DNA of 64,000 nt from an uncultured Ferrovum sp. (GTDB lineage Bacteria; Pseudomonadota; Gammaproteobacteria; Burkholderiales; Ferrovaceae), in assembly GCA_903905585.1 (NCBI GenBank), contig CAIVHB010000059.1, forward strand, positions 94,902-158,901. The letters run 5' to 3'. The translations under genes and the position numbers were made by a program. Each line of letters begins with the position of its first letter. The stretch's first letter is position 1. Under the pieces are notes generated by a model that worked only from the letters and a program-made list of their open reading frames with translations, had not been told where the DNA came from and made no database searches. Of this stretch, positions 17,675 to 26,734 are shown in pieces.

Positions 17675-17851
17675 TTACTTATTTTCGATGACTTTGCCCA
17701 GCAAGCGGTTCATTAGAGTGGGAGGGCCACTGATCAGGGAAGGTTTAGTTTCTTTACCTGCTAACTTACCCTGTTTTCCAAATGGGTTTTCTTGGCTCTT
17801 ACGAATATCCAGCTTTTTCCCTTTAAACTTTTCTAAATCTGTTTTTTTCAT
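17675..17851 (-). CDS. Small basic hypothetical protein upstream of ppc
   Basis: 58-aa Lys-rich open frame starting MKKTDLEKFKGKKLDI and ending RLLGKVIENK, with a Gly/Pro-containing centre (LISGPPTLMNR). It is below common length cut-offs. It ends 9 nt before ppc on the same strand, and the ppc ribosome-binding site lies just after its stop. The composition (12 or more Lys, few Cys or Trp) is that of a soluble basic protein. No Shine-Dalgarno is obvious. Not a recognised family; coding status is supported by position, clean frame and sensible codons only. Confidence 0.55.
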   Translation of the reverse strand: MKKTDLEKFKGKKLDIRKSQENPFGKQGKLAGKETKPSLISGPPTLMNRLLGKVIENK

Positions 17852-17936
17852 AATTTTCAGTATAGCCTTGTAAACAGCTTGAAATGATCAGATTTATTGC
17901 ATAGGGTGAATTTAAAAATGATGAATAGCGGAGATC

Positions 17937-18299
17937 ATGAAAGGAATGGGTAAAAAAACCATCCTGATCGTGTTGTGCTTTCAGTTGACGGGTTGCGCGG
18001 TCGTAGCATCTGTAGGCGGAGGCAGCGCCGCGACGATTCAGGCAGCTCAAACTATTGACGCCGCAAAATTAAGCGCAGATGCCTTAAGTGGCGCAACAAC
18101 CGGAAAAACAATTACCGACCATGCAATTAGCTTCGTTGCAGATCAAGACTGCACCCTATTCAATCTGTTAGATGGCAAACCGATGTGCGTGGAATATGGC
18201 TTCCGCCAAAAGTCAGAGGAGCTTGCCTCAGTTCAAACATCCGCTCCAATTCCAGTCGTGACGATTAACCCCCTTACTTTGCAGCGATCAGACCACTAA
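17937..18299 (+). CDS. Small lipoprotein of unknown function
   Basis: 120-aa protein with a lipoprotein signal peptide: basic MKGMGKK, hydrophobic ILIVLCFQ, lipobox LTGC with Cys at residue 20. The mature part begins with a small-residue stretch (AVVASVGGGSAATIQAAQTIDAAKLSADALSG in composition), typical of proteins beneath the outer membrane, and has a second part with two Cys (DQDCTLFNLLDGKPMCVEYGF) that may form a disulphide. It is divergent from the small gene in front of ppc and 5 nt before the pentapeptide-repeat gene, so these two are a likely operon. Confidence 0.75.
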   Translation: MKGMGKKTILIVLCFQLTGCAVVASVGGGSAATIQAAQTIDAAKLSADALSGATTGKTITDHAISFVADQDCTLFNLLDGKPMCVEYGFRQKSEELASVQTSAPIPVVTINPLTLQRSDH

Positions 18300-18304
18300 A
18301 TCTC

Positions 18305-18664
18305 ATGAACCGCGTCAATGTCTCAGCCTTGGCCTTTGTTTGTATTATTTGTATTGGCAAAGCTTTTGCCAAATGTGAAGACCCGCCCGCACCGGGCGTG
18401 GATTGGAGAGGGTGTTATAAGCACAATGCAGATCTTAAAAAAGCCAATCTCAGCAAGGCCAACCTCACCCTGACTGAGTTTGTGGGAGCCGACTTATCGA
18501 ATGCTAATCTGACAGGAGCAACCATGGACTGGGCCGTTCTGACCAATGCCAAGGTCACGGGCACTATCTTTAAGCAAGCCTATTTAGGCTACGCCACCTG
18601 GACAGACGGAACCCCCTGTCGGGGAGGGCAATATGGTCAATCGGTTGGCAAATGCGACCACTAA
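18305..18664 (+). CDS. Secreted pentapeptide-repeat protein
   Basis: 119-aa protein with a signal peptide (cleavage likely after KAFA, residue 22) and a short run of pentapeptide repeats at about residues 40-95: ADLKK-ANLSK-ANLTL, ADLSN-ANLTG and degenerate units to AYLGY. Four Cys in the mature part (KCEDPP, RGCYK, TPCRGG, GKCDH) suggest two disulphides, consistent with a periplasmic place. It follows the lipoprotein gene after 5 nt, and its end overlaps that of the GGDEF/EAL gene by 4 nt. Function unknown. Confidence 0.75.
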   Translation: MNRVNVSALAFVCIICIGKAFAKCEDPPAPGVDWRGCYKHNADLKKANLSKANLTLTEFVGADLSNANLTGATMDWAVLTNAKVTGTIFKQAYLGYATWTDGTPCRGGQYGQSVGKCDH

Positions 18665-21483
18665 GTTTTTGAGTTCCCCCCCGCAACCAGCATGGCTTGC
18701 ACTTCTTCAGGCGTAAGCGCTTTGATTGAGGCCGCGATGATCCCTAAAGGCGTTGAGGGCCATTCTGGATCAATGTCCCATTTCCAATTTTTACGCCACG
18801 CCATGAACTCTGAAGGAGGCATCGGTTTAGCTATTTCATACCCTTGCCCAGACTCAGCCCCCAAGAACGTAGCCATTTCTAGGAGCGCTAAGTTCTCCAA
18901 TCCTTCAACCACCACACTCTGGCCTAAAACATGCGCCATTTGAATTAAGGCGGTGATGAACTGAACTGATTTGTAGGGATCTTTTTCTGCCCCTTTAACG
19001 AGATTTTGATCAATCTTAACGCTATGAAAAGGAACGGTTCTAAGACGGCTTAAACTACTGTATCCAGAGCCAAGATCATCCATCACCAGTTCCACACCCA
19101 ATTCAATCAACTCACTGACCAGACCATCCCTGGAATTAGCCCAGGAAGAATCCCCTTCTGTTTCTAGTAACTCAAGGTGAATTTTTTTAGGGGATATACC
19201 GGCTTGCTTTAAAGACCTTTCAAGACGTTTTGTAAAGTGTTGGGTAAGCAATACACCTATGGGTAAATTGAGACTGATCGAAAGATCGTTTAAGCCTTCC
19301 TCACTCCATTTTTTAAGCCATTCTAGGCCCACACGTAAACTTTCTTCAAAGAGCATCGCTAATTCAATAGGGCCAAAACTTGGCAAGAACTCTGCAGGAC
19401 TTAACACTCGCGTGGTGTCTTGCATACGCGCCAAGAACTCCACTTTATCGACTTTACCGGTCTTTAAATCAAGCAGCGGCTGAATGTTAAAGTGCAATTT
19501 GTCTTTAGCCAATAAAGTATGGATATGTTGGCGATGCTCCCAATCTGTCAGCCGATTATCCGATTCGGTATTGCGGTGTTCTAACAAATCTGTCGCTAAA
19601 TGTCGCAACGATTCCAGCCAAAAACCAGCGCCAGCAGAATTAAACTGACAGGGATAATTGCCATACAGTGTCAGCACTGAACTGGGATAACCAAATTTAT
19701 CCAAGATAGGAATCGCTACGATACTTCTCGGCAATCCCATTCCACCTAAAGATTGATCCTCACTTTCTGGCCCTCTTAGGTTCAAGCAAATTTCAATGCG
19801 TCCCGTTTTCCATGCGCGAGCACGCACGCCCACATTAGCATCACTGCGAACAGCAGGCCCCTGGCCATACTCAATCAGGGCATTGAGTTCATGCAGATGA
19901 CTTCCTTGCGCAAACTGGGTAATGTACCCACCCTTGATAGCCGGTCGGCCTAAAGTTGCAGCGGAAATAGAGGCTATTTCAGATAAATACTGCAGCAAGG
20001 CATCAGGTCGATTTCCATTCTCGGCCCAGGCGGGAATCAAAGCCTCAAGTAATGAAAGAGATCGTAGCGCATCTTTATCTGCCATGCTTCTGCCCATCTG
20101 ATTGGCTTGAAGCTCCTCTACCAATCGATTCTGAATAATACTGGTGACCGCCAGTCGGGCATTAAAGCGCCAGGGTAAAGCTTTGATGAGCGGCTGGAGC
20201 ATGCTCGAAAAACGATCCAAGGCAGCGATCATTTCAAACTCATCTAAGCCTAATAGGCTGTGAATTTTTCCGAGAGATTCGCCCTCTTGAATATGCTGCT
20301 GCTCGTTCAGATCAGGCCTGACAAGACGCTCAAAACGTGATCGTTGTAAATGTAAAAACTCTTCTTTCTCGCGTTCTGTCAGGCACAACGAAATGATATT
20401 TTCAGAGGCCTCTTCTTTTTTTTGAAGCGCATTTTCATTTTCACTCAGCTGCGACTGAATATCTAAAACATAAGGCATGGCATCTGTTAAAAGCTTGCTA
20501 GCATCCTTACCGTAAGGCTCAAGTGAACCCAACTGCTCTGATTCAGGATCAGTGATCGCATCCGCCAAAGCCCACCATTTAGTGCGCTCTAATTTGATCG
20601 CTTTAATGGCAAGTAGCGCATGGTCAGCCAAACGCAGAAGACCATCCGCATCCTCTCCGTCTTTAGGAAAAAGGGCCACGCCCATGCTCATCCCAATTCC
20701 AATTCGCTTCCCCACAATCGGCTGAAAGGATTGTGCCGTGCATTCTTTTAAGCGCTCGGTAATGACTTCCAGTTCTTCTAATGTATTGTCCGGATCTAGG
20801 TTATTTAAGAGCAGAACAAACTCATCCCCACCTAAACGCGCGAGAAAGTCATGGCGTCGCATGCGACGCTGCATCCTCCCGCTGTAAGCCTTCAACAGAT
20901 TGTCACCTGCATCATGGCCTAAATCATCATTGACAGACTTAAAGCCATCCAAGTCAATCATTCCTATGGCCAGCGCCCGGCCATTTACTTCAGCACGTTT
21001 AATCGCCCGCGATAACTCCTGTTCTAAGGCACGGCGATTAGGCAAACCCGTCAGAGCATCATGCATAGATTCGAATTGCATTTTCTCTTCTGCTTGACGA
21101 CTTTCAGTGATGTCACGCCAATGCAAAGTCAATATCGTTTCATCCGCCAGCTCATGATGAAACTTAGACAGCGTGGCCTCAACCCAGATCGCTTTGGCTT
21201 CAGAACCATGACACAGCCAATCAAAGCGTTGGGGTTTTTCTGAGCGAGCCTTATCGATGAACTGAGTCAGGATAGGTTCAGAAGGACGACCATCTGCCTG
21301 TTCTTTGGGAGAGATCATCGCGACTGAAGTGGGCAATAATTCTGCTTTTGCTCGGTACCCTAAAACATGGAGAGCGGCTTCATTGCAATCAATTAATTCC
21401 CCATTATCCATCAGCCACATTGGGTCTAAGGCATGGCCAAATAATTGCTGAAAAGGAACCATACAAGGATGGGGATTATTCAT
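18661..21483 (-). CDS. PAS-GGDEF-GAF-EAL cyclic-di-GMP signalling protein
   Basis: 940-aa soluble protein with both c-di-GMP making and breaking domains. Order: PAS (about 10-130), GGDEF (135-300), a helical region (330-500), a GAF-like domain (505-655), EAL (670-920). The cyclase site GGDEF is intact at 218-222 and an RxxD inhibitory site stands five residues before it. In the EAL domain the signature reads EFL instead of EAL, but the other catalytic motifs are kept (SLNLP, LELLETE, DDLGSGYSS, KIDQ, VEGLEN), so activity is possible. It begins 11 nt after tatD, at the end of the fab-holB-tatD operon. Confidence 0.88.
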   Translation of the reverse strand: MNNPHPCMVPFQQLFGHALDPMWLMDNGELIDCNEAALHVLGYRAKAELLPTSVAMISPKEQADGRPSEPILTQFIDKARSEKPQRFDWLCHGSEAKAIWVEATLSKFHHELADETILTLHWRDITESRQAEEKMQFESMHDALTGLPNRRALEQELSRAIKRAEVNGRALAIGMIDLDGFKSVNDDLGHDAGDNLLKAYSGRMQRRMRRHDFLARLGGDEFVLLLNNLDPDNTLEELEVITERLKECTAQSFQPIVGKRIGIGMSMGVALFPKDGEDADGLLRLADHALLAIKAIKLERTKWWALADAITDPESEQLGSLEPYGKDASKLLTDAMPYVLDIQSQLSENENALQKKEEASENIISLCLTEREKEEFLHLQRSRFERLVRPDLNEQQHIQEGESLGKIHSLLGLDEFEMIAALDRFSSMLQPLIKALPWRFNARLAVTSIIQNRLVEELQANQMGRSMADKDALRSLSLLEALIPAWAENGNRPDALLQYLSEIASISAATLGRPAIKGGYITQFAQGSHLHELNALIEYGQGPAVRSDANVGVRARAWKTGRIEICLNLRGPESEDQSLGGMGLPRSIVAIPILDKFGYPSSVLTLYGNYPCQFNSAGAGFWLESLRHLATDLLEHRNTESDNRLTDWEHRQHIHTLLAKDKLHFNIQPLLDLKTGKVDKVEFLARMQDTTRVLSPAEFLPSFGPIELAMLFEESLRVGLEWLKKWSEEGLNDLSISLNLPIGVLLTQHFTKRLERSLKQAGISPKKIHLELLETEGDSSWANSRDGLVSELIELGVELVMDDLGSGYSSLSRLRTVPFHSVKIDQNLVKGAEKDPYKSVQFITALIQMAHVLGQSVVVEGLENLALLEMATFLGAESGQGYEIAKPMPPSEFMAWRKNWKWDIDPEWPSTPLGIIAASIKALTPEEVQAMLVAGGNSKT

Positions 21484-21494
21484 GATTCACATAC

Positions 21495-22289
21495 TCATTG
21501 CATTGAAGAGAATTCCGCACGATGGGGCGGAGCTAAAAAACGTTCAAAAAAGTTGGTGCTGGTTGCCTGCCCTATTGCATCGACAGAGGTCTCACGAAGT
21601 CGCGCTATTTCTTCAGCGACATAACGCACCAAAGCAGGATGATTGAGCTTGCCGCGAAAAGGTACGGGCGCAAGATAGGGGGAGTCTGTCTCGATTAACA
21701 TGGAATTGAGCGGGACGCGCTGTGCCACTTCCTTTAAAGCGACTGCATTTTTAAAAGTCACAATACCTGAAAAGGAAATCAAAAACCCCAGATCCATGGC
21801 TTGTTGGGCGATGTCCCAACTTTCGGTAAAACAATGCATGACACCCCCTACTGCATCCGCACCTTCCTCTTTGAGGATACGAATAGTATCTTCTGCAGCG
21901 GACCGGGTATGGATAATTAAGGGTTTTTTGACTTCCTTAGCCGCTCTAATATGAGTACGAAAACGCGCTCGCTGCCATTCAAGGTCACCCTGAAGGCGAT
22001 AATAATCAAGCCCTGTCTCGCCAATCGCAACCACCTTAGGATGCGCCGCTAAAGTCACTAATTGCGCAACTGAGGCTTCTTCTACATCCTCATAATCGGG
22101 GTGAATGCCAACAGAGGCAAAGAGATTGGGGGTGGATGCGGCAAGCGCTAAAACACCAGGCAAGCCCTTGAGGCTTACCGCAACACACAGCGCATGCGTG
22201 ACCTGATGCGCTTGCATCTCATCGAGGAAGCTTTGCAAACCTTCCCTTAGTTCAGGAAAATCAAGATGGCAATGAGAATCAACAAACAT
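21495..22289 (-). CDS. tatD: TatD-family metal-dependent DNase
   Basis: 264-aa TIM-barrel hydrolase. Marks are DSHCHLDF at the N-terminus (metal ligands), GIHPDYE, IGETGLDYYR, PLIIHTRSA, GVMHCFTES and IETDSPYLAPVPFRGK. This is the YcfH type that follows holB in many proteobacteria; members are 3'-5' exonucleases acting in DNA repair or RNA trimming. It lies 57 nt downstream of holB. Confidence 0.92.
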   Translation of the reverse strand: MFVDSHCHLDFPELREGLQSFLDEMQAHQVTHALCVAVSLKGLPGVLALAASTPNLFASVGIHPDYEDVEEASVAQLVTLAAHPKVVAIGETGLDYYRLQGDLEWQRARFRTHIRAAKEVKKPLIIHTRSAAEDTIRILKEEGADAVGGVMHCFTESWDIAQQAMDLGFLISFSGIVTFKNAVALKEVAQRVPLNSMLIETDSPYLAPVPFRGKLNHPALVRYVAEEIARLRETSVDAIGQATSTNFFERFLAPPHRAEFSSMQ

Positions 22290-22346
22290 AGACTTTTATA
22301 TTCTTGAAGAGGGAAAACTCTAAAAGTCTAAACGTATATCAAACTT

Positions 22347-23384
22347 TTATTGCAATACTGCACAATAATCGTTTAATAAATCGTCACAAAACAACCTCGG
22401 ATTGACGGGCTGATGAGATTGATAGCGGGCAATCCGGAGTTTTTTTTCCCAATCCAAGAGTCTCCCGAGATCTAATCGTGATGCTAAAGCCTTAAGCCTC
22501 ATCGCGTGCTCTGGATTAAATCGAATCGGGGCATTGTGCTTTTTGGCTAATAAGTCATAACACCAGCACTGCATCCAATCAGTCCATAGCGCCACATTGT
22601 CTCGATTTGCTTTTTCGGATATCCCATAGGGGTCGTGCTCTAGTTTGCTGAGTTGATCCATGAACTCTCGACGCGCTTGTTGTTGATCGGCGTCTGCCAA
22701 GGCAAGCGCTCTAAAAGGCCGTCCGGCTGCTTGTGTTAGAAGGCTATCAGGGGAAGACACCCCCTCCTCTTCTAGCCATGACTTGGCTTCAGGTAATGAC
22801 GGGAGAGGGACACTCACGTTTAAACATCGGCTTAAAATCGTTGCGGGCAAACGTCGGGCATAACTGCTCACCAAAATAAAACGCGTACCAGCCGGAGGCT
22901 CCTCTAGGGTTTTAAGGAGCGCATTGGCCGCAGCCATATTGAGTGCTTCAGCAGGCTCAATCAGCAAGACCCGGGGACCTCCACGATGTGTGGTCAGCGA
23001 AAAGAAGGCGGCCAAACCACGCACCGAATCAATCCCAATTTGCTCGCTCGCCCTTTTTTCGGGAACACTTTCTTCAGACTCTGTAGTCCCTGTTTCATCT
23101 TCAGCGCCTTGTTCTTGCATACGAGCGGGAGTAGTCAACCATCGAAAATCAGGGTGATTTCCAGCATGAAGCCACATGCAAGACTCACATTCACCACAGG
23201 CGCTTGCGTCTTGCTTAGGGTGCATACACAAGAATGCAGCGGCTAGAGCGCGGCCTAAGCGTTGTTTGCCAATACCCTCAGGTCCTGTGAGTAAAAAAGC
23301 ATGGTGGCTCGATCCTTGATCCGGTCTTAAGCGGCTCCATATCGTCTCTTGCCAAGGCAAACGCATCCAGGTTTTTGCATTCAT
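22347..23384 (-). CDS. holB: DNA polymerase III delta' subunit
   Basis: 345-aa clamp-loader subunit. It has the degenerate P-loop GPEGIGKQRLG (about residues 34-44), a zinc-binding Cys set (C53, and CGECESC about 63-69), and the SRC-like motif in ILSRCLNVSVPLP. An acidic insertion (EQGAEDETGTTESEESVPE) lies at about 90-108. Its ATG overlaps the tmk stop. In some bacteria a PilZ gene follows; here tatD follows directly. Confidence 0.9.
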   Translation of the reverse strand: MNAKTWMRLPWQETIWSRLRPDQGSSHHAFLLTGPEGIGKQRLGRALAAAFLCMHPKQDASACGECESCMWLHAGNHPDFRWLTTPARMQEQGAEDETGTTESEESVPEKRASEQIGIDSVRGLAAFFSLTTHRGGPRVLLIEPAEALNMAAANALLKTLEEPPAGTRFILVSSYARRLPATILSRCLNVSVPLPSLPEAKSWLEEEGVSSPDSLLTQAAGRPFRALALADADQQQARREFMDQLSKLEHDPYGISEKANRDNVALWTDWMQCWCYDLLAKKHNAPIRFNPEHAMRLKALASRLDLGRLLDWEKKLRIARYQSHQPVNPRLFCDDLLNDYCAVLQ

Positions 23385-24022
23385 GATTTTAAAAATTTCT
23401 GCCTGAGGCCCTCTAATGCCTGCTCAATACGCATCCATACTGCATCTAAGGGTTGGGCTGCATTGAGCACCAAAAAACGCTCTGGGTAGTGCGCTGCACG
23501 CTGCAAATAAGCAGCTCTTACCCGATCGAAAAAACTAGTTTGCTCTAACTCAAAACGATCGCGATCCACACGCCCCGACAGCAATCGTTGTGCGGCCAGT
23601 TCTGGCGATAGATCAAATAGCAGAGTCAGATCTGGCTGCAAATGAGGATGTGTCCAAGTTTCAAGCGCTTCTACTTTTGCTACGCCAAGCTCGCGCCCGC
23701 CCCCTTGATACGCCACGCTCGCATCAGAGAAACGATCTGATAAAACCCATTCACCTCGCTCAAGAGCAGGAATAATGATTTGATGAATATGTTCCGCTCG
23801 ACCTGCAAACATCATTAAGGCTTCGGTCTCTGCTTGCATAGGGGTATTGAGCACCAGTTCCCTAAGCTTTTCACCTAGCGGAGTCCCTCCAGGTTCGCGC
23901 GTATGCACCCACTTCAATCCGTGCTCTCCGATCCAGCGATACATGGCGGGCACATGCGTGCTTTTACCCGCGCCATCAATACCTTCAAGCGTGATAAAGG
24001 GGGCACGGTATGTTTGGTTCAT
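23381..24022 (-). CDS. tmk: Thymidylate kinase
   Basis: 213-aa enzyme making dTDP from dTMP. Marks: ITLEGIDGAGKSTH (P-loop), THTREPGGTPLGEKLR (DR(Y/H)-type region), LSDRFSDASVAYQGGGR and the LID region LLSGRVDRDRFE. It overlaps both neighbours (mltG and holB) by 4 nt, so the three genes are translationally coupled. Confidence 0.95.
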   Translation of the reverse strand: MNQTYRAPFITLEGIDGAGKSTHVPAMYRWIGEHGLKWVHTREPGGTPLGEKLRELVLNTPMQAETEALMMFAGRAEHIHQIIIPALERGEWVLSDRFSDASVAYQGGGRELGVAKVEALETWTHPHLQPDLTLLFDLSPELAAQRLLSGRVDRDRFELEQTSFFDRVRAAYLQRAAHYPERFLVLNAAQPLDAVWMRIEQALEGLRQKFLKS

Positions 24023-25059
24023 TGGCTTTTACCATTACTGTGACGAAGATATTGGTTGATCGCACGTTCATGATCCGCCAGGTTATCTGAGAATTGATGA
24101 AATCCATTGCCTCGAGCCACAAAATATAGCGCAGCGGTAGGCGTTGGATGCAGAACCGCATTCAATGCATCTCGACTAATGAGGCCAATCGGCGTAGGAG
24201 GAAGGCCGCTGCGGGTATAAGTATTCCAATCTGTATCATCCAGCAGATCTTGATGGTGTAGCTTGCCGTGATAGCGATCGCCCATTCCATAAATTACGGT
24301 AGGGTCTGTCTGCAAACGCATTCCTGTTCGCAAGCGATTCATAAATACCCCAGCGATTAATGGTCTTTCCTGGCTTTGCGCAGTTTCTCTCTCCACAATC
24401 GACGCCAGAATCAAAGCTTCATAAACAGTTTGAAAAGGAAGATCTTTGGCACGCGACTTCCAGGCCTGATCCAAATCCTTTCTGAGCAATCGATAAGCGC
24501 GCTCTAGAATCGCCATATCACTTGTACCACCTGTATAAAAATAGGTATCGGCTCGAAACAATCCCTCAGGAATCGGGTGATCAGGAGAAAGCGGCAAATC
24601 TACTTTTAAACGGGTGAGCACAGCGCGATCATCTAAGGAAGCCAATTCATGTTTGAGCGAAGTTTCATCATTGAGCGTTGCACGAATATCCTTTAAGGTC
24701 AGCCCTTCGACCAGGGTCACCTCGTGTTGCTGGGCAGACCCCATAAATAAAGTGACATAAATATCAAATGGGGTAACTGGGCCCTCAAAAGCATAACTGC
24801 CCGCGCGCAAATGACTACTTTTAGGGCTTAGTCGCCCTAATAAAGAAAATAAGGTTGGGAATTGAAGTAAACCCTGGGCATTCAGATCCCTCGCCACACC
24901 GCGCAGCGTGCGACCTGAACTCAACTCAAAGCTATAGGGAGTAGACGGTAAGGGTTGCGCATCAAACAACCAAAAGCCGATCAAAACCAGACCCGAAAAA
25001 GTCGCCACGACAATACCCTTCAAAACGCGAGGTACCATCCTGGGCGATTTTCGGGCCAT
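24019..25059 (-). CDS. mltG: Endolytic murein transglycosylase MltG
   Basis: 346-aa inner-membrane protein that cuts nascent peptidoglycan and may end glycan strands. One helix at about residues 12-30, then a LysM-like region, then the YceG domain with the catalytic Glu in LASIVERETAQ and the motifs VFMNRLRTGMRLQTDPTV, YNTY-type NTYTRSGLPPTPI and FVARGNGFHQFS. It lies 6 nt after fabF; pabC, found between these genes in enterobacteria, is absent here. Confidence 0.93.
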   Translation of the reverse strand: MARKSPRMVPRVLKGIVVATFSGLVLIGFWLFDAQPLPSTPYSFELSSGRTLRGVARDLNAQGLLQFPTLFSLLGRLSPKSSHLRAGSYAFEGPVTPFDIYVTLFMGSAQQHEVTLVEGLTLKDIRATLNDETSLKHELASLDDRAVLTRLKVDLPLSPDHPIPEGLFRADTYFYTGGTSDMAILERAYRLLRKDLDQAWKSRAKDLPFQTVYEALILASIVERETAQSQERPLIAGVFMNRLRTGMRLQTDPTVIYGMGDRYHGKLHHQDLLDDTDWNTYTRSGLPPTPIGLISRDALNAVLHPTPTAALYFVARGNGFHQFSDNLADHERAINQYLRHSNGKSQ

Positions 25060-25065
25060 ATGCGC

Positions 25066-26304
25066 TTAGGTGTAGCGCCGGAAAATTAAGCTTCCGTTCG
25101 TGCCGCCAAATCCGAACGAATTCGACAACACCGCATCGACTTTCATAGCGCGTGCAGTATGAGGTACGTAATCTAAGTCGCAACCCTCGCTGGCTTCATG
25201 CAGGTTGATGGTTGGGGGAACAACTTGATGATGAATGGCTAACACTGAGAATACGGCTTCAATGCCACCCGCAGCCCCTAGCAAATGACCCGTCATGGAT
25301 TTGGTAGAACTCACCGCTAAACGTTTAGAGTGTTCGCCAAAACAAGTTTTAATGGCTTTTGTTTCTGCCAAATCGCCTACGGGTGTAGAAGTGCCATGCG
25401 CATTAATGTAGTCGATTTGATCCACATTAAGTTGTGCATTACGCAGCGCCGCTTGCATGCTGCGGACCGCTCCATTGCCGTCTTCCGGAGGGGCGGTGAT
25501 GTGATGCGCATCAGCACTCATGCCATAGCCAGACAGTTCGCAGTAGATCTTCGCGCCGCGCGCCTTCGCATGTTCTAATTCCTCGAGAATCAAAACGCCT
25601 GCGCCCTCACCCATTACAAATCCATCTCGGTCTTTATCCCAAGGGCGGCTCGCTCCTTCGGGATCATCGTTACGCGTACTCAGCGCACGGGCAGCACCGA
25701 ATCCACCTAAGGCAATTTCAGTGACCGTGGATTCTGCTCCACCTGCAACCATGACGTCTGCATCTCCGTACTCAATTAATCGTCCGGCATCACCGATACA
25801 ATGATTTCCCGTTGTACACGCAGTGACGATGGAGAGATTGGGGCCTTTTAAGCCGTACATGATCGATAAATTGCCTGAGATCATGTTGATGATGCTGCCA
25901 GGAATGAAGAAGGGCGAAATTTTGCGTGGGCCACCTTCCATCATCGCACCGTGCGTATCTGCAATCATGGGCAAACCACCAATTCCTGAACCCACTAATG
26001 CGCCAATACGCTCAGCATTAGCCGGCTGTGCTTCGATACCCGCATCTTTCAAGGCTTCAATAGAGGCAGCCAAACCATAGTGAATAAAGATATCCATACG
26101 ACGCAGCTCTTTAGCGGGCAGCACCGAGGAATCAAAATCTTTTACTTCTCCTACAATTCTAGAACCCAGTCGAGAGGAATCAAAGCGCGTGATAGGCCCA
26201 ATTCCAGAACGACCAGCAGTGAGGTTTTCCCAAGCACGGGAAACACCGGTACCTACCGGAGAAACAATACCAATACCGGTGACAACGACGCGGCGACGAG
26301 TCAT
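25066..26304 (-). CDS. fabF: Beta-ketoacyl-ACP synthase II
   Basis: 412-aa condensing enzyme for elongation of fatty acids, including the temperature-controlled 16:1 to 18:1 step. The Cys-His-His triad is visible: Cys163 in [10 protein letters not shown], His in [11 protein letters not shown] (about 304) and His in [13 protein letters not shown] (about 341). The length matches E. coli FabF. A terminator-like hairpin lies between it and acpP. Confidence 0.95.
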   Translation of the reverse strand: MTRRRVVVTGIGIVSPVGTGVSRAWENLTAGRSGIGPITRFDSSRLGSRIVGEVKDFDSSVLPAKELRRMDIFIHYGLAASIEALKDAGIEAQPANAERIGALVGSGIGGLPMIADTHGAMMEGGPRKISPFFIPGSIINMISGNLSIMYGLKGPNLSIVTACTTGNHCIGDAGRLIEYGDADVMVAGGAESTVTEIALGGFGAARALSTRNDDPEGASRPWDKDRDGFVMGEGAGVLILEELEHAKARGAKIYCELSGYGMSADAHHITAPPEDGNGAVRSMQAALRNAQLNVDQIDYINAHGTSTPVGDLAETKAIKTCFGEHSKRLAVSSTKSMTGHLLGAAGGIEAVFSVLAIHHQVVPPTINLHEASEGCDLDYVPHTARAMKVDAVLSNSFGFGGTNGSLIFRRYT

Positions 26305-26370
26305 AAATTAGGACTCCAGAAGTAAAGACTTCACCCAGAATAGTGAGGAGCGAAATAAAGGGGAACCGCA

Positions 26371-26397
26371 AGAAAACCGGCGGCATGCAGCCGCCGG
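26371..26397 (-). terminator. Intrinsic terminator or attenuator between acpP and fabF
   Basis: Read leftward: perfect 8-bp GC stem CCGGCGGC / GCCGCCGG with a TGCAT loop, followed by TTTTCTT. It is placed after acpP and before fabF, so it probably ends a large share of transcripts and gives the high acpP to fabF ratio cells need. Confidence 0.7.
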
Positions 26398-26419
26398 AAC
26401 CATCCACACACCCCGAGTC

Positions 26420-26659
26420 TTAAGCCTTGAGGTGGGCTTTGACGTAATCAACGGCTTGTTGAACGGTAGTCAGTTTTTCAGCGTCTTCGTCGGGGATTTC
26501 GCACTCGAACTTCTCTTCCAGTGCCATCACCAGCTCAACCGTGTCGAGAGAGTCTGCGCCCAAATCATCCACGAATGAGGATTCGTTCTTGATATCCGCT
26601 TCTTTAACGCCGAGTTGTTCGGCAACGACCTTGCGGACGAGTTCTTCGATGTTTTCCAT
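26420..26659 (-). CDS. acpP: Acyl carrier protein
   Basis: 79-aa acidic protein that carries growing acyl chains. Ser37 in [19 protein letters not shown] takes the phosphopantetheine arm. Length and sequence are typical. It lies between fabG and fabF, with 75 nt to fabG and a hairpin after it. Confidence 0.97.
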   Translation of the reverse strand: MENIEELVRKVVAEQLGVKEADIKNESSFVDDLGADSLDTVELVMALEEKFECEIPDEDAEKLTTVQQAVDYVKAHLKA

Positions 26660-26734
26660 TCTTTCCCTAAGCCTTTCGTGTTGTGGAATTGATGCTCAAA
26701 AAAACGCGCTAAGTATACCAGATCCAAGACCTGA

